Assembly (NCBI GenBank): GCA_040289295.1
Contig: PSLA01000005.1
Coordinates: 34,861 to 98,860, forward strand
Length of the DNA: 64,000 nucleotides
Direction of reading: 5' to 3'
DNA from: J051 sp040289295
GTDB taxonomy: Bacteria; Armatimonadota; Fimbriimonadia; Fimbriimonadales; ATM1
A program made the translations under genes and the position numbers. The notes below the pieces were generated by a model. It searched no databases. It saw only the letters and a list, made by a program, of their open reading frames with translations, and was not told the origin of the DNA. This document shows positions 42,892-53,219 of the stretch, in pieces (the first letter of the stretch is position 1; the number at the start of each line of letters is the position of its first letter).

Positions 42892-43296
42892 ATGAGGATC
42901 AGCGAGGTGATGCACGTCCATCTGCCCGTGCTGTCGCCTGCCTCGACGGTGCGAGAGGCGGTGGACAAAATGGACATTTACCAGTTCCCCGCTCTCGTCA
43001 TAGTGAACGAGAATCGGCAGCCGCTCGCAGTTATTACCGAGGATCGGCTTGCCGAGGCGGTGAAGTCTCGATCTCTCCACCAGCTGTCCTCTGCCCCTGC
43101 GATAGAGTTCGCCCAGCGATCACCTCGAGTCGCCAGCGTGAATGACGACGTGGAGGAGTGCCTACGACTTATGGTCGAGGAGGACATCAAGTTATTACCC
43201 GTGGTCGCCGACCAGCGCCTGATGGGCGTGGCTCTTCGCGTCGACTTGATGCAAGCTCTGCTTACTGCCTTGGCTTCGCCTTCAACTGAGGATTGA
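42892..43296 (+). CDS. CBS-domain pair protein
   Basis: The 134-residue product is essentially one Bateman module. First CBS: MRISEVMHVHLPVLSPASTV with EAVDKMDIYQFPALVIVN. Second: FAQRSPRVASVNDDVEECLR with LLPVVADQRLMGVALRVDLM. Such stand-alone modules bind adenine nucleotides or similar ligands and regulate partner proteins, and the partner is unknown. I start at 42892, where an element TATCGT precedes, rather than the upstream start at 42859. The last 35 bases overlap the convergent NPCBM gene. Confidence 0.82.
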   Translation: MRISEVMHVHLPVLSPASTVREAVDKMDIYQFPALVIVNENRQPLAVITEDRLAEAVKSRSLHQLSSAPAIEFAQRSPRVASVNDDVEECLRLMVEEDIKLLPVVADQRLMGVALRVDLMQALLTALASPSTED

Positions 43297-45313
43297 ACCA
43301 GACTGCGACGTCCCCTTCCTCTCCTCCGCCCGCGTCAGTCACCACCAGGTCAAGAAAGTACACATCGCCGATATCGACGGAGAAAGCCACGCGTTCGCCC
43401 GCCTTCAGTGGACCGCTCGACCATATCTCTTGGTTGTCGCCGCGAAGAGTGAACACCACGTCGCCTTTGTCGCCGGCGCCGTCTTCGATGCCGACGGTCC
43501 CCGACAGTTGCTCGAACGCCCGCGAGACCTTGTAGCGCACGCCGCCCTCCCCAACCAAGATTAGGGACGGAGCCTCAGCCCCGCCGAGGCGAGCGAACTC
43601 ACCATTCGGCATGCGATTGATCAGTGGGCGCCCCTGCGCTACGCTCCAGTCATAAATCGGCAAGCGGGTCAGCAGCATGTCCCCAGGCATCGGCGTCCGC
43701 GCAGGAAACGTTTCCACTGGCGAAAGCTGGCCATCAAAGCCCATGGCAACCACGTTGTACGAATACGGCACCCCGGGGTCCACATCCAAGTCCGGTAGTA
43801 ACGCGTCAGCTACGTAGCCGACGAGCCAATCGTTGCGGAACACATACCAGCCGGCGACCTCGCTCTCCTGAGTGCGCTCGGGTTCAATGTGCACCGACCA
43901 CGGGCTTGCCGCGCCGACAACGACCCGCGGTTTCGAAGGTGGCTCCGGTGTACTCATCTCTTCGAAGGCAACAGAAAACCTGACGTCTTGCCCCCTCGGA
44001 GCTGAAATCTGAATTCGCACATAGCCTCTCCCCCTATAGGCGGTTGCAGAGCCTCCGCTTGCCGACACGCTGGCACCGGTGAACCGAACCCCCTCGCCAT
44101 AAGGGGTCAAGTAGACGCTGAACGGCTCGTCCAGCGTCTTGATCAAGTTCACATGCAGCGTGCGCCGCGCCGGTTCCCATTGAGATGTGAGCTGGCTCGC
44201 CTCCGGCCCAAGCAGCGAGACCGAGTCGCCGATTACCGACGGTCGCTGCTCGTGCCGCGTGATGATCAGGGTGCGTGAACCACCAGGAGGCACGGGCAAC
44301 GCCAAACTTCCCGCAGACGCGCCGAGGTAGGCGCCTGTCCAAAACTCGAACACGTTGTATTTCAGCACAGGATTCAATCCGAGGTCGCCGAAGCCGAATC
44401 GCTCCGTTATCGGCGTCTGCCCGTAGTTCAGCACGGTTACGACGGCATACGGTCGCCCAGCACGCGGCTTCACGTGCGTTACCAGCACGTTCGGCACCGA
44501 AAAAAGGCGCGGGTCACGTTCGGAGTTCAGCGCCTCGCCCAACGTCGGGCGGAGTGAGCCGATGCGGACCAGCGCGGCGCGCACCTCCGGACGGGCGCTC
44601 GCGGCCGCAGGCACCGTTCCAGACCAAGCGCCAACTGCGGCTAACGCCTGGGCTTGCGCTGCGTCCTCGGGCTTTGGTAAGAGGGAGAAGATGCGGCTCG
44701 GTAAACGCGAGTCCGCGGTCGGGGGTGCAGGGTACTCCCGCACGGTCAAGGTCGGACGGAACTCGCTGAAAGTTACCCGCACGCCCGCACTCGGAGTATC
44801 CCCGTACACCTTCACATCCGTTCCGCTGAAGTGATACAGCACCTCATCCTCAGGAAAGAGGAGGGCATCCGAAAGGTAGCTGAACGCGTGGTTCACGAGG
44901 CTTTGGGCAATTCGAGTTGAGCTGCCTGGCTCGGGCCACGGTGACGACGCCGCTTCTGGAGCAAAAGATCCATTACGGGGAGGCAGGAAACGCACGGCGT
45001 GCCCCTCGCCGGCGCGTCTGATGCTGATGCCTACCGCCTTGGGCGGAGTAACGGTGAGCCTCCAGGTCAGCGCACCCTGCGAGAGCTCCACCTCAACCCT
45101 GAGACGTACGGAAACACCGCCACCCTTTGCCAAGAGGTCACCGCCTTCCGTGGTCACGACAGCAGGATAGGAAGTCTCGCCGTCCCAAACGGAGGTCACC
45201 TGGAACGGTAGCAGCTCGGCATCACGCGCCCTGCTCGCCGCGTCCTGTGCACCGTGAGGTGCAATCCCAACGCTAACAGGCAACAGAACACCAAACAAGC
45301 TGATGAGGTTCAC
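43262..45313 (-). CDS. Exported protein with C-terminal NPCBM/NEW2 carbohydrate-binding domain
   Basis: The product has 683 residues. The GTG at 45313 overlaps the PAP2 stop (GTGA) and gives a signal peptide (VNLISLFGVLLPVSVGIA). The last 90 residues match the NPCBM domain: FEQLSGTVGIEDGAGDKGD, VVFTLRGDNQEIWSSGPL and FLDLVVTDAGGG. Before it is a fibronectin-like segment (residues about 480-570, VHIEPERTQESEVAGWYVF). The large N-terminal part (30-470) is beta-rich and unrecognised, and no catalytic glycosidase barrel is evident. It probably binds extracellular polysaccharide. Confidence 0.7.
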   Translation of the reverse strand: MNLISLFGVLLPVSVGIAPHGAQDAASRARDAELLPFQVTSVWDGETSYPAVVTTEGGDLLAKGGGVSVRLRVEVELSQGALTWRLTVTPPKAVGISIRRAGEGHAVRFLPPRNGSFAPEAASSPWPEPGSSTRIAQSLVNHAFSYLSDALLFPEDEVLYHFSGTDVKVYGDTPSAGVRVTFSEFRPTLTVREYPAPPTADSRLPSRIFSLLPKPEDAAQAQALAAVGAWSGTVPAAASARPEVRAALVRIGSLRPTLGEALNSERDPRLFSVPNVLVTHVKPRAGRPYAVVTVLNYGQTPITERFGFGDLGLNPVLKYNVFEFWTGAYLGASAGSLALPVPPGGSRTLIITRHEQRPSVIGDSVSLLGPEASQLTSQWEPARRTLHVNLIKTLDEPFSVYLTPYGEGVRFTGASVSASGGSATAYRGRGYVRIQISAPRGQDVRFSVAFEEMSTPEPPSKPRVVVGAASPWSVHIEPERTQESEVAGWYVFRNDWLVGYVADALLPDLDVDPGVPYSYNVVAMGFDGQLSPVETFPARTPMPGDMLLTRLPIYDWSVAQGRPLINRMPNGEFARLGGAEAPSLILVGEGGVRYKVSRAFEQLSGTVGIEDGAGDKGDVVFTLRGDNQEIWSSGPLKAGERVAFSVDIGDVYFLDLVVTDAGGGEEGDVAVWFNPQLKAKPRQ

Positions 45314-45855
45314 TTGCCGCTCCTCCTGCTGAATGCCTCGGAACCAAGATTCACCGCCAGCGCGCAGGCCGTACCCGCAGCCGCCGCTGCAACCACGTCC
45401 GTTGGCCAATGCACCCCACGGTAAATCCGCGAAATGCCCACCAGCGTCGCCAGAACCACCGCCAGAATCCCCACCCAGCGTGCCTCCTTGGACAAAGTGA
45501 GCAAGAGCGAAACCGCAATCGCGAACGCGGTTATCGTGTGCCCACTGGGGAAGCTCGAAAAAAAAATTCTTTCGTCCGGCGGCACGATCGTCTCGACAAG
45601 GTTACTCGGGCGATATCGCACCAAACTGGCCTTGAGTGCGAAGCTCACCGCCGACGCTAGAAGCCAGGCAATCAGGGCGTGCGCGCCGATTCGTCGTGTA
45701 CGACGCCCAACGAGCAACGCAATCAGAATCACCGCTTGCACACTGCCCAGGCCAATCCAGGTCGCCACTCGGAAAAACGCATCAAGAGTAGGGGAGTTCC
45801 ACTCTTGGTTGACGATGCGCACGACCTCTTGGTCGAGGTTCCGCAGCCACTCCAT
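45310..45855 (-). CDS. PAP2-family membrane phosphatase
   Basis: The 181-residue product has five or six membrane helices and the phosphatidic-acid-phosphatase motifs KASLVRYRP (Kx6RP), SSFPSGHT (PSGH) and SRIYRGVHWPTD (SRx5Hx3D). Substrates in this family include undecaprenyl pyrophosphate and phosphatidate. No direct hint is present, although in a genome with polysaccharide export, undecaprenyl-PP is plausible. TAGACT ends 9 bases before the ATG. Confidence 0.88.
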   Translation of the reverse strand: MEWLRNLDQEVVRIVNQEWNSPTLDAFFRVATWIGLGSVQAVILIALLVGRRTRRIGAHALIAWLLASAVSFALKASLVRYRPSNLVETIVPPDERIFFSSFPSGHTITAFAIAVSLLLTLSKEARWVGILAVVLATLVGISRIYRGVHWPTDVVAAAAAGTACALAVNLGSEAFSRRSGK

Positions 45856-45864
45856 CTGATGCGG

Positions 45865-45870
45865 AGTCTA
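45865..45870 (-). promoter_or_regulatory. Putative -10 element (TAGACT), leaderless type
   Basis: The hexamer ends 9 bases before the PAP2 gene ATG at 45855. Confidence 0.4.
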
Positions 45871-45925
45871 TCCGAACGGACGCGTCCAGGCGCGGCCGTG
45901 CAGCGCTTGGGGAGAGGCTCAAGGT

Positions 45926-45931
45926 CATAAT
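45926..45931 (+). promoter_or_regulatory. Putative -10 element (CATAAT), leaderless type
   Basis: The hexamer ends 7 bases before the acyl-CoA dehydrogenase ATG at 45939 (one mismatch to TATAAT). Confidence 0.4.
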
Positions 45932-45938
45932 AGCCAGC

Positions 45939-47672
<1,734 letters not shown>

Positions 47673-47681
47673 AGAGTCAAT

Positions 47682-47720
47682 CCCCTCTCCCTTTGGGAGA
47701 GGGCCGGGGTGAGGGCGCCC
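47682..47720 (+). repeat. Palindromic repeat (CCCTCTCCC family)
   Basis: Near-consensus copy: CCCCTCTCCCTTTGGGAGAG then GGCCGGGGTGAGGGCGCCC. The arms CCCTCTCCC and GGGAGAGGG form a 9-bp stem with a TTT loop. Confidence 0.9.
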
Positions 47721-47798
47721 TTCGGAAGAGGGGAGAGGACTAGCATAGCATGCCCTGCCACGACGGTGCTTTGGTATCGCGATTGCTGGGATTAAGGC

Positions 47799-48107
47799 AT
47801 GCTGTTCCGCCGCCCCGCCGTTGAAACGGTGCTCCTCATGGCGCTCGGCCTTGCCGATCTGGCCTCCACCGTCGTGCTCTACCGACTCGGCCTGATCGTC
47901 GAGCTCAATCCGGTGATGCGTCCGCTGCTCGAAAGGAGTCTTGTCCTCTTCACGGTGGTGAAGTTGCTGAGTCTCGCGGCGGCGTTCGTGACTCTGCAGC
48001 TCTATCGCGCCCGGGACGAGGACTTTTGCCGTGTCGCAGCGAAGTGGGGGGCGATCGCATACGCCGCCGTGTGGCTTGTGTGGTTCACCGTGGGCAACAC
48101 GATGTAG
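47799..48107 (+). CDS. Small membrane protein, DUF5658-like
   Basis: The 102-residue product has three membrane helices. The pattern ALGLADLASTVVLYRLGLIV followed by ELNPVMRPLLE is typical of DUF5658 proteins (NPxM after the first helix pair). The function is unknown. It sits between two groups of palindromic repeats, and no promoter is evident. Confidence 0.65.
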   Translation: MLFRRPAVETVLLMALGLADLASTVVLYRLGLIVELNPVMRPLLERSLVLFTVVKLLSLAAAFVTLQLYRARDEDFCRVAAKWGAIAYAAVWLVWFTVGNTM

Positions 48108-48167
48108 ATGTGCATCCTCCCCTCGTCCCTTATGCCGGGGTGGCTCGGTCTGTCGGGCCACCTTCCG

Positions 48168-48236
48168 GGCGCCCCTTTGGAAGAGGGCCGGGGTGAGGGC
48201 GCCCCTTTGGGAGAGGGCGGGGGTGAGGGCGCCCTC
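48168..48236 (+). repeat. Two tandem partial copies of the palindromic repeat
   Basis: The stretch contains GCGCCCCTTTGGAAGAGGGC and GCGCCCCTTTGGGAGAGGGC half copies, each followed by GGGGTGAGGGC. The left arm (CCCTCT) is missing in both. Confidence 0.8.
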
Positions 48237-48277
48237 CCTGTGTTGGGCCGACAGCGACGGGCGAAACCCGCCTCATG

Positions 48278-48283
48278 TACAAT
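48278..48283 (+). promoter_or_regulatory. Putative -10 element (TACAAT), leaderless type
   Basis: The hexamer ends 7 bases before the ATG at 48291 and supports that start over the open frame from 48108. Confidence 0.5.
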
Positions 48284-48290
48284 CCGCGCG

Positions 48291-49877
48291 ATGCTTCCGG
48301 GTCTCACCGCGCCGCTCCCCGTCATGTTCCAGCCTCCGACCACCGAGGCGGCGCAGGTGCAAGGCGAGCGACCCCGCATCTTGAGCGGCAACGCCATGTT
48401 GGAGGCTGACACCATCACGCATGATCCGGTTACCGGTGTGACTGATCTCGCCGGGCGCGTCGTCGCCACCTATGAACAGACCTTGCTGACGTGCGAGACT
48501 GCGACGCTGAATTCAAAAACGAAGGAGGCGACCTTCCGCACCGGTATCCTTGTTACCGACCCGGTCGGCTCTCTTGAGGCGCGCGAACTCTGGGTTGACT
48601 TTGACAAGCCGGGCTCGGCAGTCGCAAGGGGCATTACGATCCGCGCCCATGAGGCGTACTTTGAGGGTGAGGAGCTCGTCATCGAGCCTGGAGAGTGGCG
48701 ATTGCGAGATGCATGGGCGACGGCATGCCCCTTTCACACGCAGCCGCACTTCCGCGTGCTGCTCACCGACATCGTGTTTCGACCGGGAGACGCAATCCTT
48801 GCGAAGCGTTCGGGGTTTGAGGTGGGGCAGATGCGCGTAGACGTGCCGTTCTTCCGGGTCGGTCTTGACCGATCTCAAACTGGGCTGCAGGCACCCATTC
48901 CCAGCATCAACAGTGGCTTTGAGCCGGGGTATCGCTGGCGTAACGTGTTCGACCTCGGCCCGCAGGCGGCGTTCCTGTACGAACAGGAGGCTGGCCTTAA
49001 AGACGTGCCGACCGTCAACGCCCAGCTCGCGCTTTCGACTCGTAACAGAACTGCGCAAGAACGAGAGTCCATGATCACCGTGCGCAACTACGACCGCGAG
49101 CGCTTCACCGAGGGCTTCATGAACAACGTGATGGTCGCTTCCCCTGAGCAAGAGGCGAGTTCCGTGGGTAAGGGCGACACGATACTGTTCGTCGGCCACA
49201 CAACAAACCAAGGCGTTCAAGCACGTCTGCAAAACAGCCCCCGCTTCAATCGCGAATGGTACTTCGGCGCCGAAACGGCAACCCAATTCGGAGGGTTTCT
49301 CGCCAACGCGCAGGCGCGGTACGGCAGGATCCAGGAGCGCAGCAGCGGCATGAGCATCAACCGGTACGAGGGCTTCCTCACCGTGCTTGCGCCGCCCCTC
49401 CAGTTCGGCCAACGCGCCGCCTTCCACCTGCGAGGCGACTTCGGCGCATACCTCGGTGGAGGAGGCGACTTCTTTTGGCTCCGCCCCGAGGTTTCCGTAA
49501 CCTACCGCGCCACCAGCGAAGCCTCCCTTGGAATAGCGTACGTCAATTCAACTTCATGGGGGACGGCAGCGCTGACGTCGGATCGGTTGGTTGCCCCGCA
49601 TGCCATTCACCTTCGACTGGACCTCGACTTTCCCGCGACTGACGTCTCCCTGCTTGTGAAGTACGACATCGAGCGGAGCGTTTGGTACGACTTCGAAGTT
49701 GCGTTCGGCCAGATTGCCCATTGCATCCGCCCGTTCATCGCTTACCGGAAGTTCCCCGGAACTCTCGCTTTCGGCGCGACACTGCGCGCAGACAGGCTGT
49801 TCGACGCGCTCAAGCAGCGAGAGATCAACCGGGCGCCGTCACCGGCCAACGCGCCGCAGAACGCAAACGACCGCTGA
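48291..49877 (+). CDS. OstA/LptD-like outer-membrane organic-solvent-tolerance protein
   Basis: The product has 528 residues from the ATG at 48291. The N-terminal third has the OstA/LptA repeat pattern (LSGNAMLEADTITHDPVTGV, DLAGRVVATYEQTLLTCETA, ITIRAHEAYFEGEELVIEPG), and the LptD CPF-like turn is seen in WATACPFHTQPHFRVL. The rest alternates polar and hydrophobic residues like a beta-barrel (about 210-490). It is probably part of LPS or outer-membrane lipid transport. No obvious signal peptide: the N-terminus (MLPGLTAPLPVMFQPP) is weak. It overlaps the convergent DUF5060 gene by 39 bases. Confidence 0.75.
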   Translation: MLPGLTAPLPVMFQPPTTEAAQVQGERPRILSGNAMLEADTITHDPVTGVTDLAGRVVATYEQTLLTCETATLNSKTKEATFRTGILVTDPVGSLEARELWVDFDKPGSAVARGITIRAHEAYFEGEELVIEPGEWRLRDAWATACPFHTQPHFRVLLTDIVFRPGDAILAKRSGFEVGQMRVDVPFFRVGLDRSQTGLQAPIPSINSGFEPGYRWRNVFDLGPQAAFLYEQEAGLKDVPTVNAQLALSTRNRTAQERESMITVRNYDRERFTEGFMNNVMVASPEQEASSVGKGDTILFVGHTTNQGVQARLQNSPRFNREWYFGAETATQFGGFLANAQARYGRIQERSSGMSINRYEGFLTVLAPPLQFGQRAAFHLRGDFGAYLGGGGDFFWLRPEVSVTYRATSEASLGIAYVNSTSWGTAALTSDRLVAPHAIHLRLDLDFPATDVSLLVKYDIERSVWYDFEVAFGQIAHCIRPFIAYRKFPGTLAFGATLRADRLFDALKQREINRAPSPANAPQNANDR

Positions 49878-51749
49878 GTCGAAGTGTGGAACCGGCAACT
49901 CGGCCGAGTCGCGGTATCGCGCACGTGCTGGCTCTCCCAGCAGCTCGCCCGTGAGCGCGTCCTTCCACTGCGCTTCATAGGTTCCGTCTCGCCGAATGGG
50001 AACGCGAATGGTCTGAGGCAAGGCCTTGCTCGCCGGAGCCCTCACCCCGGCCCTCTCCCAACGGGAGAGGGGGGCGCCGGCCGTCTCCCAAAAGGCGCCC
50101 TCACCCCGACCCTCTCCCAAAGGGAGAGGGGGTTGGCTTTCAACCTCAGGCGCGCCTTCGACGTAAAGGAGCACAGCGGAATCACTGAGGAGCACGGCGG
50201 AAAATGGATATGGCGATTCAACTCGCTGAGCGTCTACCGGCGCGGTCGTCCAGGGCAACTCGTGGAGGGCAGTTCGCAGCGGGGCGAGAGAACCCACGTC
50301 TGGGATGCCCCTCGTCATCGCGCCCGATGCACCTGCCATCACGTCCCGCCATGCCTGGCGCACGTCCGCAGCCTCGCCAGGCTTGGGAATCAGCACCGCG
50401 GGCTTCTTTGACCGCTCGCGCCAGCGACGAAGGTCCGCGGTTGATGAGAGCAGCGCAAGGTTGAGGCGCAAGGAATCGGCAGGCGCCTGCTCGTTCCGCT
50501 CCGCCGCCTGCACGACGAGGTAAGGATGCAGGTCGTAGACCAGCTGAGCCATCTCATCAAGCCACCACGCCGGTGGGGCGACGCCCTCGAAGAACTGTAC
50601 GCCGAACCACGAAGAGCGCCACGCGTTCCGCGCAACAATGTAACGCAACTTCTTTTTGTACGCTTGCCGGGCACGCAGGGAGGTCCAGAACTCATCGAGC
50701 GTCTTGCAGGCGCCACCACCCTCGGCGGCATAGGCCTGAAGCGACGCCGGGAGCGGCGCCGCCCCTTGGGCACCCGCTTCGAGACGCAACATCACGCGCA
50801 TGCCTTGCTCCTGGGCAGCCTCGAGCAACACGTCCAACCGGTAGGCGGCTTGCTGGTCGTAGGTCAACAGCTCGCCCTCCAACGCCCACCCCGCCCCAAA
50901 GAGGGGCACGGACATCAGGTTCGCACCACTGTCCTTCGCCATCCCTACAACGCGCCGAATCTCAGGCGGCGTAAGTGGCATTGAGTCGAGGTACACACCG
51001 ACCGGCACAAACGCCTCACGCCGCGCCGCAGTGAACGCAGGGCGGTCTTTGACGGGCTCGACGAAGCCATACGCCGGAGGCTCGCTCTCCTTCGGCACCC
51101 CCCTAACGGCGAAGCCCACCCTCGGCAGCTCCCCTGGTCCATCCAGGTCGAAACCCCGCACGAACAGCCCATAGCCCCCCACGTTCCACGGAGCGAACCG
51201 AAGACGCCAGCCCCTTTCTCCCGTCTGCGACCATCGCCCCTCCACCCATTTGTATCCCTCGAACCAGAAACCCGGAACCTCTGCAGCCACCTCGTTGGAA
51301 CCAACGATCCGCGCCGACACGCTCACTTCGCTCGGGTCGTACGGGTTAGTCCAGTTTCCGCTCGCCTGGATGTGCACTTCAACTGGCATGTGAACGCGCG
51401 CTTCCTGCGGCTTACTCGCCTCCTGAAAGCTGATGCCGGCTCTGGGCATGCACGACATGCTGTTCCATCCCGTGAATAGTGAACAGTGAAAAGTGAACAG
51501 TGAATAGTGACCCCTCTCTCCCTTTGGGAGAGGGCCGGGGTGAGGGCGCCCTTTGGGAGAGAGCCGGCGCCCCCCTCTCCCGTTGGGAGAGGGCCGGGGT
51601 GAGGGGTCCGGCGAGCAAGGGAGGGCAAGCGTCCCGCGAGCCAGGCAGAGCGAGCGGCCAACAAGCCAGGGAGAGCGAGCCTCCGGCGATCCAAGCAGGC
51701 ACAGGCACGCGAAGGAAGCGCCGAGGGCAAGAACCGCCCGGACGGTCAC
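49839..51749 (-). CDS. DUF5060-domain glycoside-hydrolase-like exported protein, invaded by repeats
   Basis: The 636-residue frame starts at GTG 51749 overlapping livG (GTGA). It has a signal peptide (VRAVLALGASFACLCLLGSP). Residues about 21-96 are entirely the translation of three repeat families (SPDPSPRPSPNGRGG, RPHPGPLPKGERG, YSLFTFHCSLFTG). Then come a DUF5060 immunoglobulin-like domain (about 115-215, VEVHIQASGNWTNPYDPSEV) and a barrel-like region (RREAFVPVGVYLDSMPLTPP, VQFFEGVAPPAWWLDEMAQL). Near residue 555 a second in-frame repeat block gives PPLPLGEGRGEGAFW. Whether it still works is unclear. Confidence 0.65.
   Translation of the reverse strand: MTVRAVLALGASFACLCLLGSPEARSPWLVGRSLCLARGTLALPCSPDPSPRPSPNGRGGRRLSPKGRPHPGPLPKGERGHYSLFTFHCSLFTGWNSMSCMPRAGISFQEASKPQEARVHMPVEVHIQASGNWTNPYDPSEVSVSARIVGSNEVAAEVPGFWFEGYKWVEGRWSQTGERGWRLRFAPWNVGGYGLFVRGFDLDGPGELPRVGFAVRGVPKESEPPAYGFVEPVKDRPAFTAARREAFVPVGVYLDSMPLTPPEIRRVVGMAKDSGANLMSVPLFGAGWALEGELLTYDQQAAYRLDVLLEAAQEQGMRVMLRLEAGAQGAAPLPASLQAYAAEGGGACKTLDEFWTSLRARQAYKKKLRYIVARNAWRSSWFGVQFFEGVAPPAWWLDEMAQLVYDLHPYLVVQAAERNEQAPADSLRLNLALLSSTADLRRWRERSKKPAVLIPKPGEAADVRQAWRDVMAGASGAMTRGIPDVGSLAPLRTALHELPWTTAPVDAQRVESPYPFSAVLLSDSAVLLYVEGAPEVESQPPLPLGEGRGEGAFWETAGAPLSRWERAGVRAPASKALPQTIRVPIRRDGTYEAQWKDALTGELLGEPARARYRDSAELPVPHFDSAVVCVLRRVGR
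50041..50080 (-). repeat. Palindromic repeat (CCCTCTCCC family), minus orientation
   Basis: Copy with an AAC loop (CCCTCTCCCAACGGGAGAGG). It lies in frame in the DUF5060 gene near its 3' end. Confidence 0.85.
50095..50134 (-). repeat. Palindromic repeat (CCCTCTCCC family), minus orientation
   Basis: Near-consensus copy next to the one at 50041. Together they encode the second in-frame repeat block of the DUF5060 protein. Confidence 0.85.
51475..51509 (+). repeat. Heptamer array, five AANAGTG units
   Basis: Units are AATAGTG, AACAGTG, AAAAGTG, AACAGTG and AATAGTG. A palindromic repeat starts 2 bases later in the same orientation as at 47624. The array lies inside the DUF5060 coding frame. 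Confidence 0.85.
51511..51570 (+). repeat. Palindromic repeat plus partial tandem copy
   Basis: A full copy (CCCCTCTCTCCCTTTGGGAG onward), then a half copy CGCCCTTTGGGAGAGAGCCG. Confidence 0.85.
51571..51607 (+). repeat. Palindromic repeat (CCCTCTCCC family)
   Basis: Copy with a GTT-type loop (CCCCCTCTCCCGTTGGGAGA), third in a row with the preceding ones. Confidence 0.85.
51618..51642 (+). repeat. Dispersed GAGCGTCC repeat, diverged copy
   Basis: The copy reads AGGGAGGGCAAGCGTCCCGC then GAGCC. It lies in the N-terminal coding region of the DUF5060 gene, directly beside the palindromic repeats. Confidence 0.55.
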
Positions 51750-52510
51750 ACCGGCTCTCCGAGATATGCCTCGATCACCTTTGGGTCGTTCCGAATCTGT
51801 TCAGGCGCACCCTTTGCGATTACCGACCCGTGGTCGAGCACAACGATCCGCTCGCAGATCGTCATCACAACCTTCATGTCGTGTTCGATTAGCAGCACGG
51901 TCTGACCCATCTCGTCACGAAGCGTACGAATCAAGTTCACCAGCGACACAGACTCTTGCGGGTTCAGTCCAGCCGCTGGTTCGTCCAGAAGCAGCAACCT
52001 CGGCCTCGTCGCAAGCGCCCGCGCGATCTCCAGCCGCCGCTGCACCCCGTACGGCAGATCGGCTGCCCGCGAGTCCGCGTGCTGCGCCAGCGCGAAGGTA
52101 TGCAAAATCTTCATTGCCTGAATAACCTGCTCGTCCGTCTCCTTCAAAGCCCTTGGCAGGAGCGCTATCGCCTCCGCAAGCGTTGATACGTGACGGAGGA
52201 ACGCGCCGATCACCACGTTCTCCAAAACCGACAGCGCCGAGAACAGGCGAATGTTCTGGAAGGTCCTGGCTATGCCGCGAGCGCAGACGCGGGACGGCCG
52301 CAAGCCCACGATCGAGCTCCCGTCGAACAGAACATCGCCCGAAGTGGGACGATAGACGCCCGTAATCATGTTGAAGCAGGTTGTCTTCCCCGCTCCGTTC
52401 GGCCCGATCAGGCCGAACAGGTCGCCTTCCGCAATTGAGAAGGACACATCGTTCACCGCCACCAGCCCTCCGAAGCGGATCGTAAGACGGTCCAGCGTAA
52501 GGAGGCTCAT
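51746..52510 (-). CDS. livG: Branched-chain amino acid-type ABC transporter, ATP-binding protein LivG
   Basis: The 254-residue ATPase has Walker A GLIGPNGAGKTTCFNMI, a LivG-type KETDEQVIQAMKILHTFALA helical region, the signature DLPYGVQRRLEIARALAT (LSGGQ replaced by LPYGVQ, as is normal in LivG) and Walker B LLLLDEPAAGLNPQE, then LLIEHDMKVVMTICERIVV. It energises uptake through LivH/LivM. Its ATG overlaps the livM stop (ATGA). livF is not next to it. Confidence 0.93.
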   Translation of the reverse strand: MSLLTLDRLTIRFGGLVAVNDVSFSIAEGDLFGLIGPNGAGKTTCFNMITGVYRPTSGDVLFDGSSIVGLRPSRVCARGIARTFQNIRLFSALSVLENVVIGAFLRHVSTLAEAIALLPRALKETDEQVIQAMKILHTFALAQHADSRAADLPYGVQRRLEIARALATRPRLLLLDEPAAGLNPQESVSLVNLIRTLRDEMGQTVLLIEHDMKVVMTICERIVVLDHGSVIAKGAPEQIRNDPKVIEAYLGEPV

Positions 52511-53048
52511 GAGTGGATTGATGTCTCCTTCGTCTTCATACCCAGCGTCCGGCTAAGGAAACTCCAACTGAACTCATGATGGCCCATCAGGCCCTGCGGC
52601 CGAACCAGCATCACGATGACCAGCGAAACCGCGAACACCGCCATACGCAGGTTCGACGGGCTGTACATCGTGTCCTTCAGGTTCTCTTCCACGAAAGGAA
52701 TCGCATGCAACAGCGCGCCTACCACCAGCTGCAGAATCACCACGCCCAGGAATCCCGCCACCAGCATCCCGAACGGCACCATGGATGCCCTGCCCGCCGG
52801 ATAGCCGAGCAGGGACACCGCAGCGCCCACGAGAATCAACCCGATGCCGCCGCGAATCACAACCGACGCCTCGACGTTCCACACGAGGTACGCCGCAGCG
52901 AGCAATCCCACGCACCCCGTATACCCCAGCGCTTTGAAAGGGACGCGGAACGGATCCTCAGGAGACCGCCTGAGCCCGAACCCCAATCCGCCCACCACCG
53001 CGAGGACCGCAAGTGCGCCTGTGACCATCAGGAAGCCGCTCATAACAT

Positions 53049-53083
53049 CCCCCTCTCCCTTTGGGTGAGGGCCGGGGTGAGCG
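53049..53083 (+). repeat. Palindromic repeat inside livM
   Basis: Copy with a GTGAGG variant right arm (CCCCCTCTCCCTTTGGGTGA). It is read in frame on the minus strand. Confidence 0.85.
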
Positions 53084-53182
53084 ACACCAGCGCCAAACGC
53101 CAATGCCTTGAAGATCGCCCCCACACCGGCGGCCAGAGCTGCGATGCAGAGGATTACAAACCACGCCGTAGAGCAACGCCCT

Positions 53183-53219
53183 CCCCCTCTCCCTTTGGGA
53201 GAAGGCCGGGATGAGGGTT
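53183..53219 (+). repeat. Palindromic repeat inside livM
   Basis: Copy with a GAGAAGG right arm (CCCCCTCTCCCTTTGGGAGA then AGGCCGGGATGAGGG). In frame on the minus strand. Confidence 0.85.
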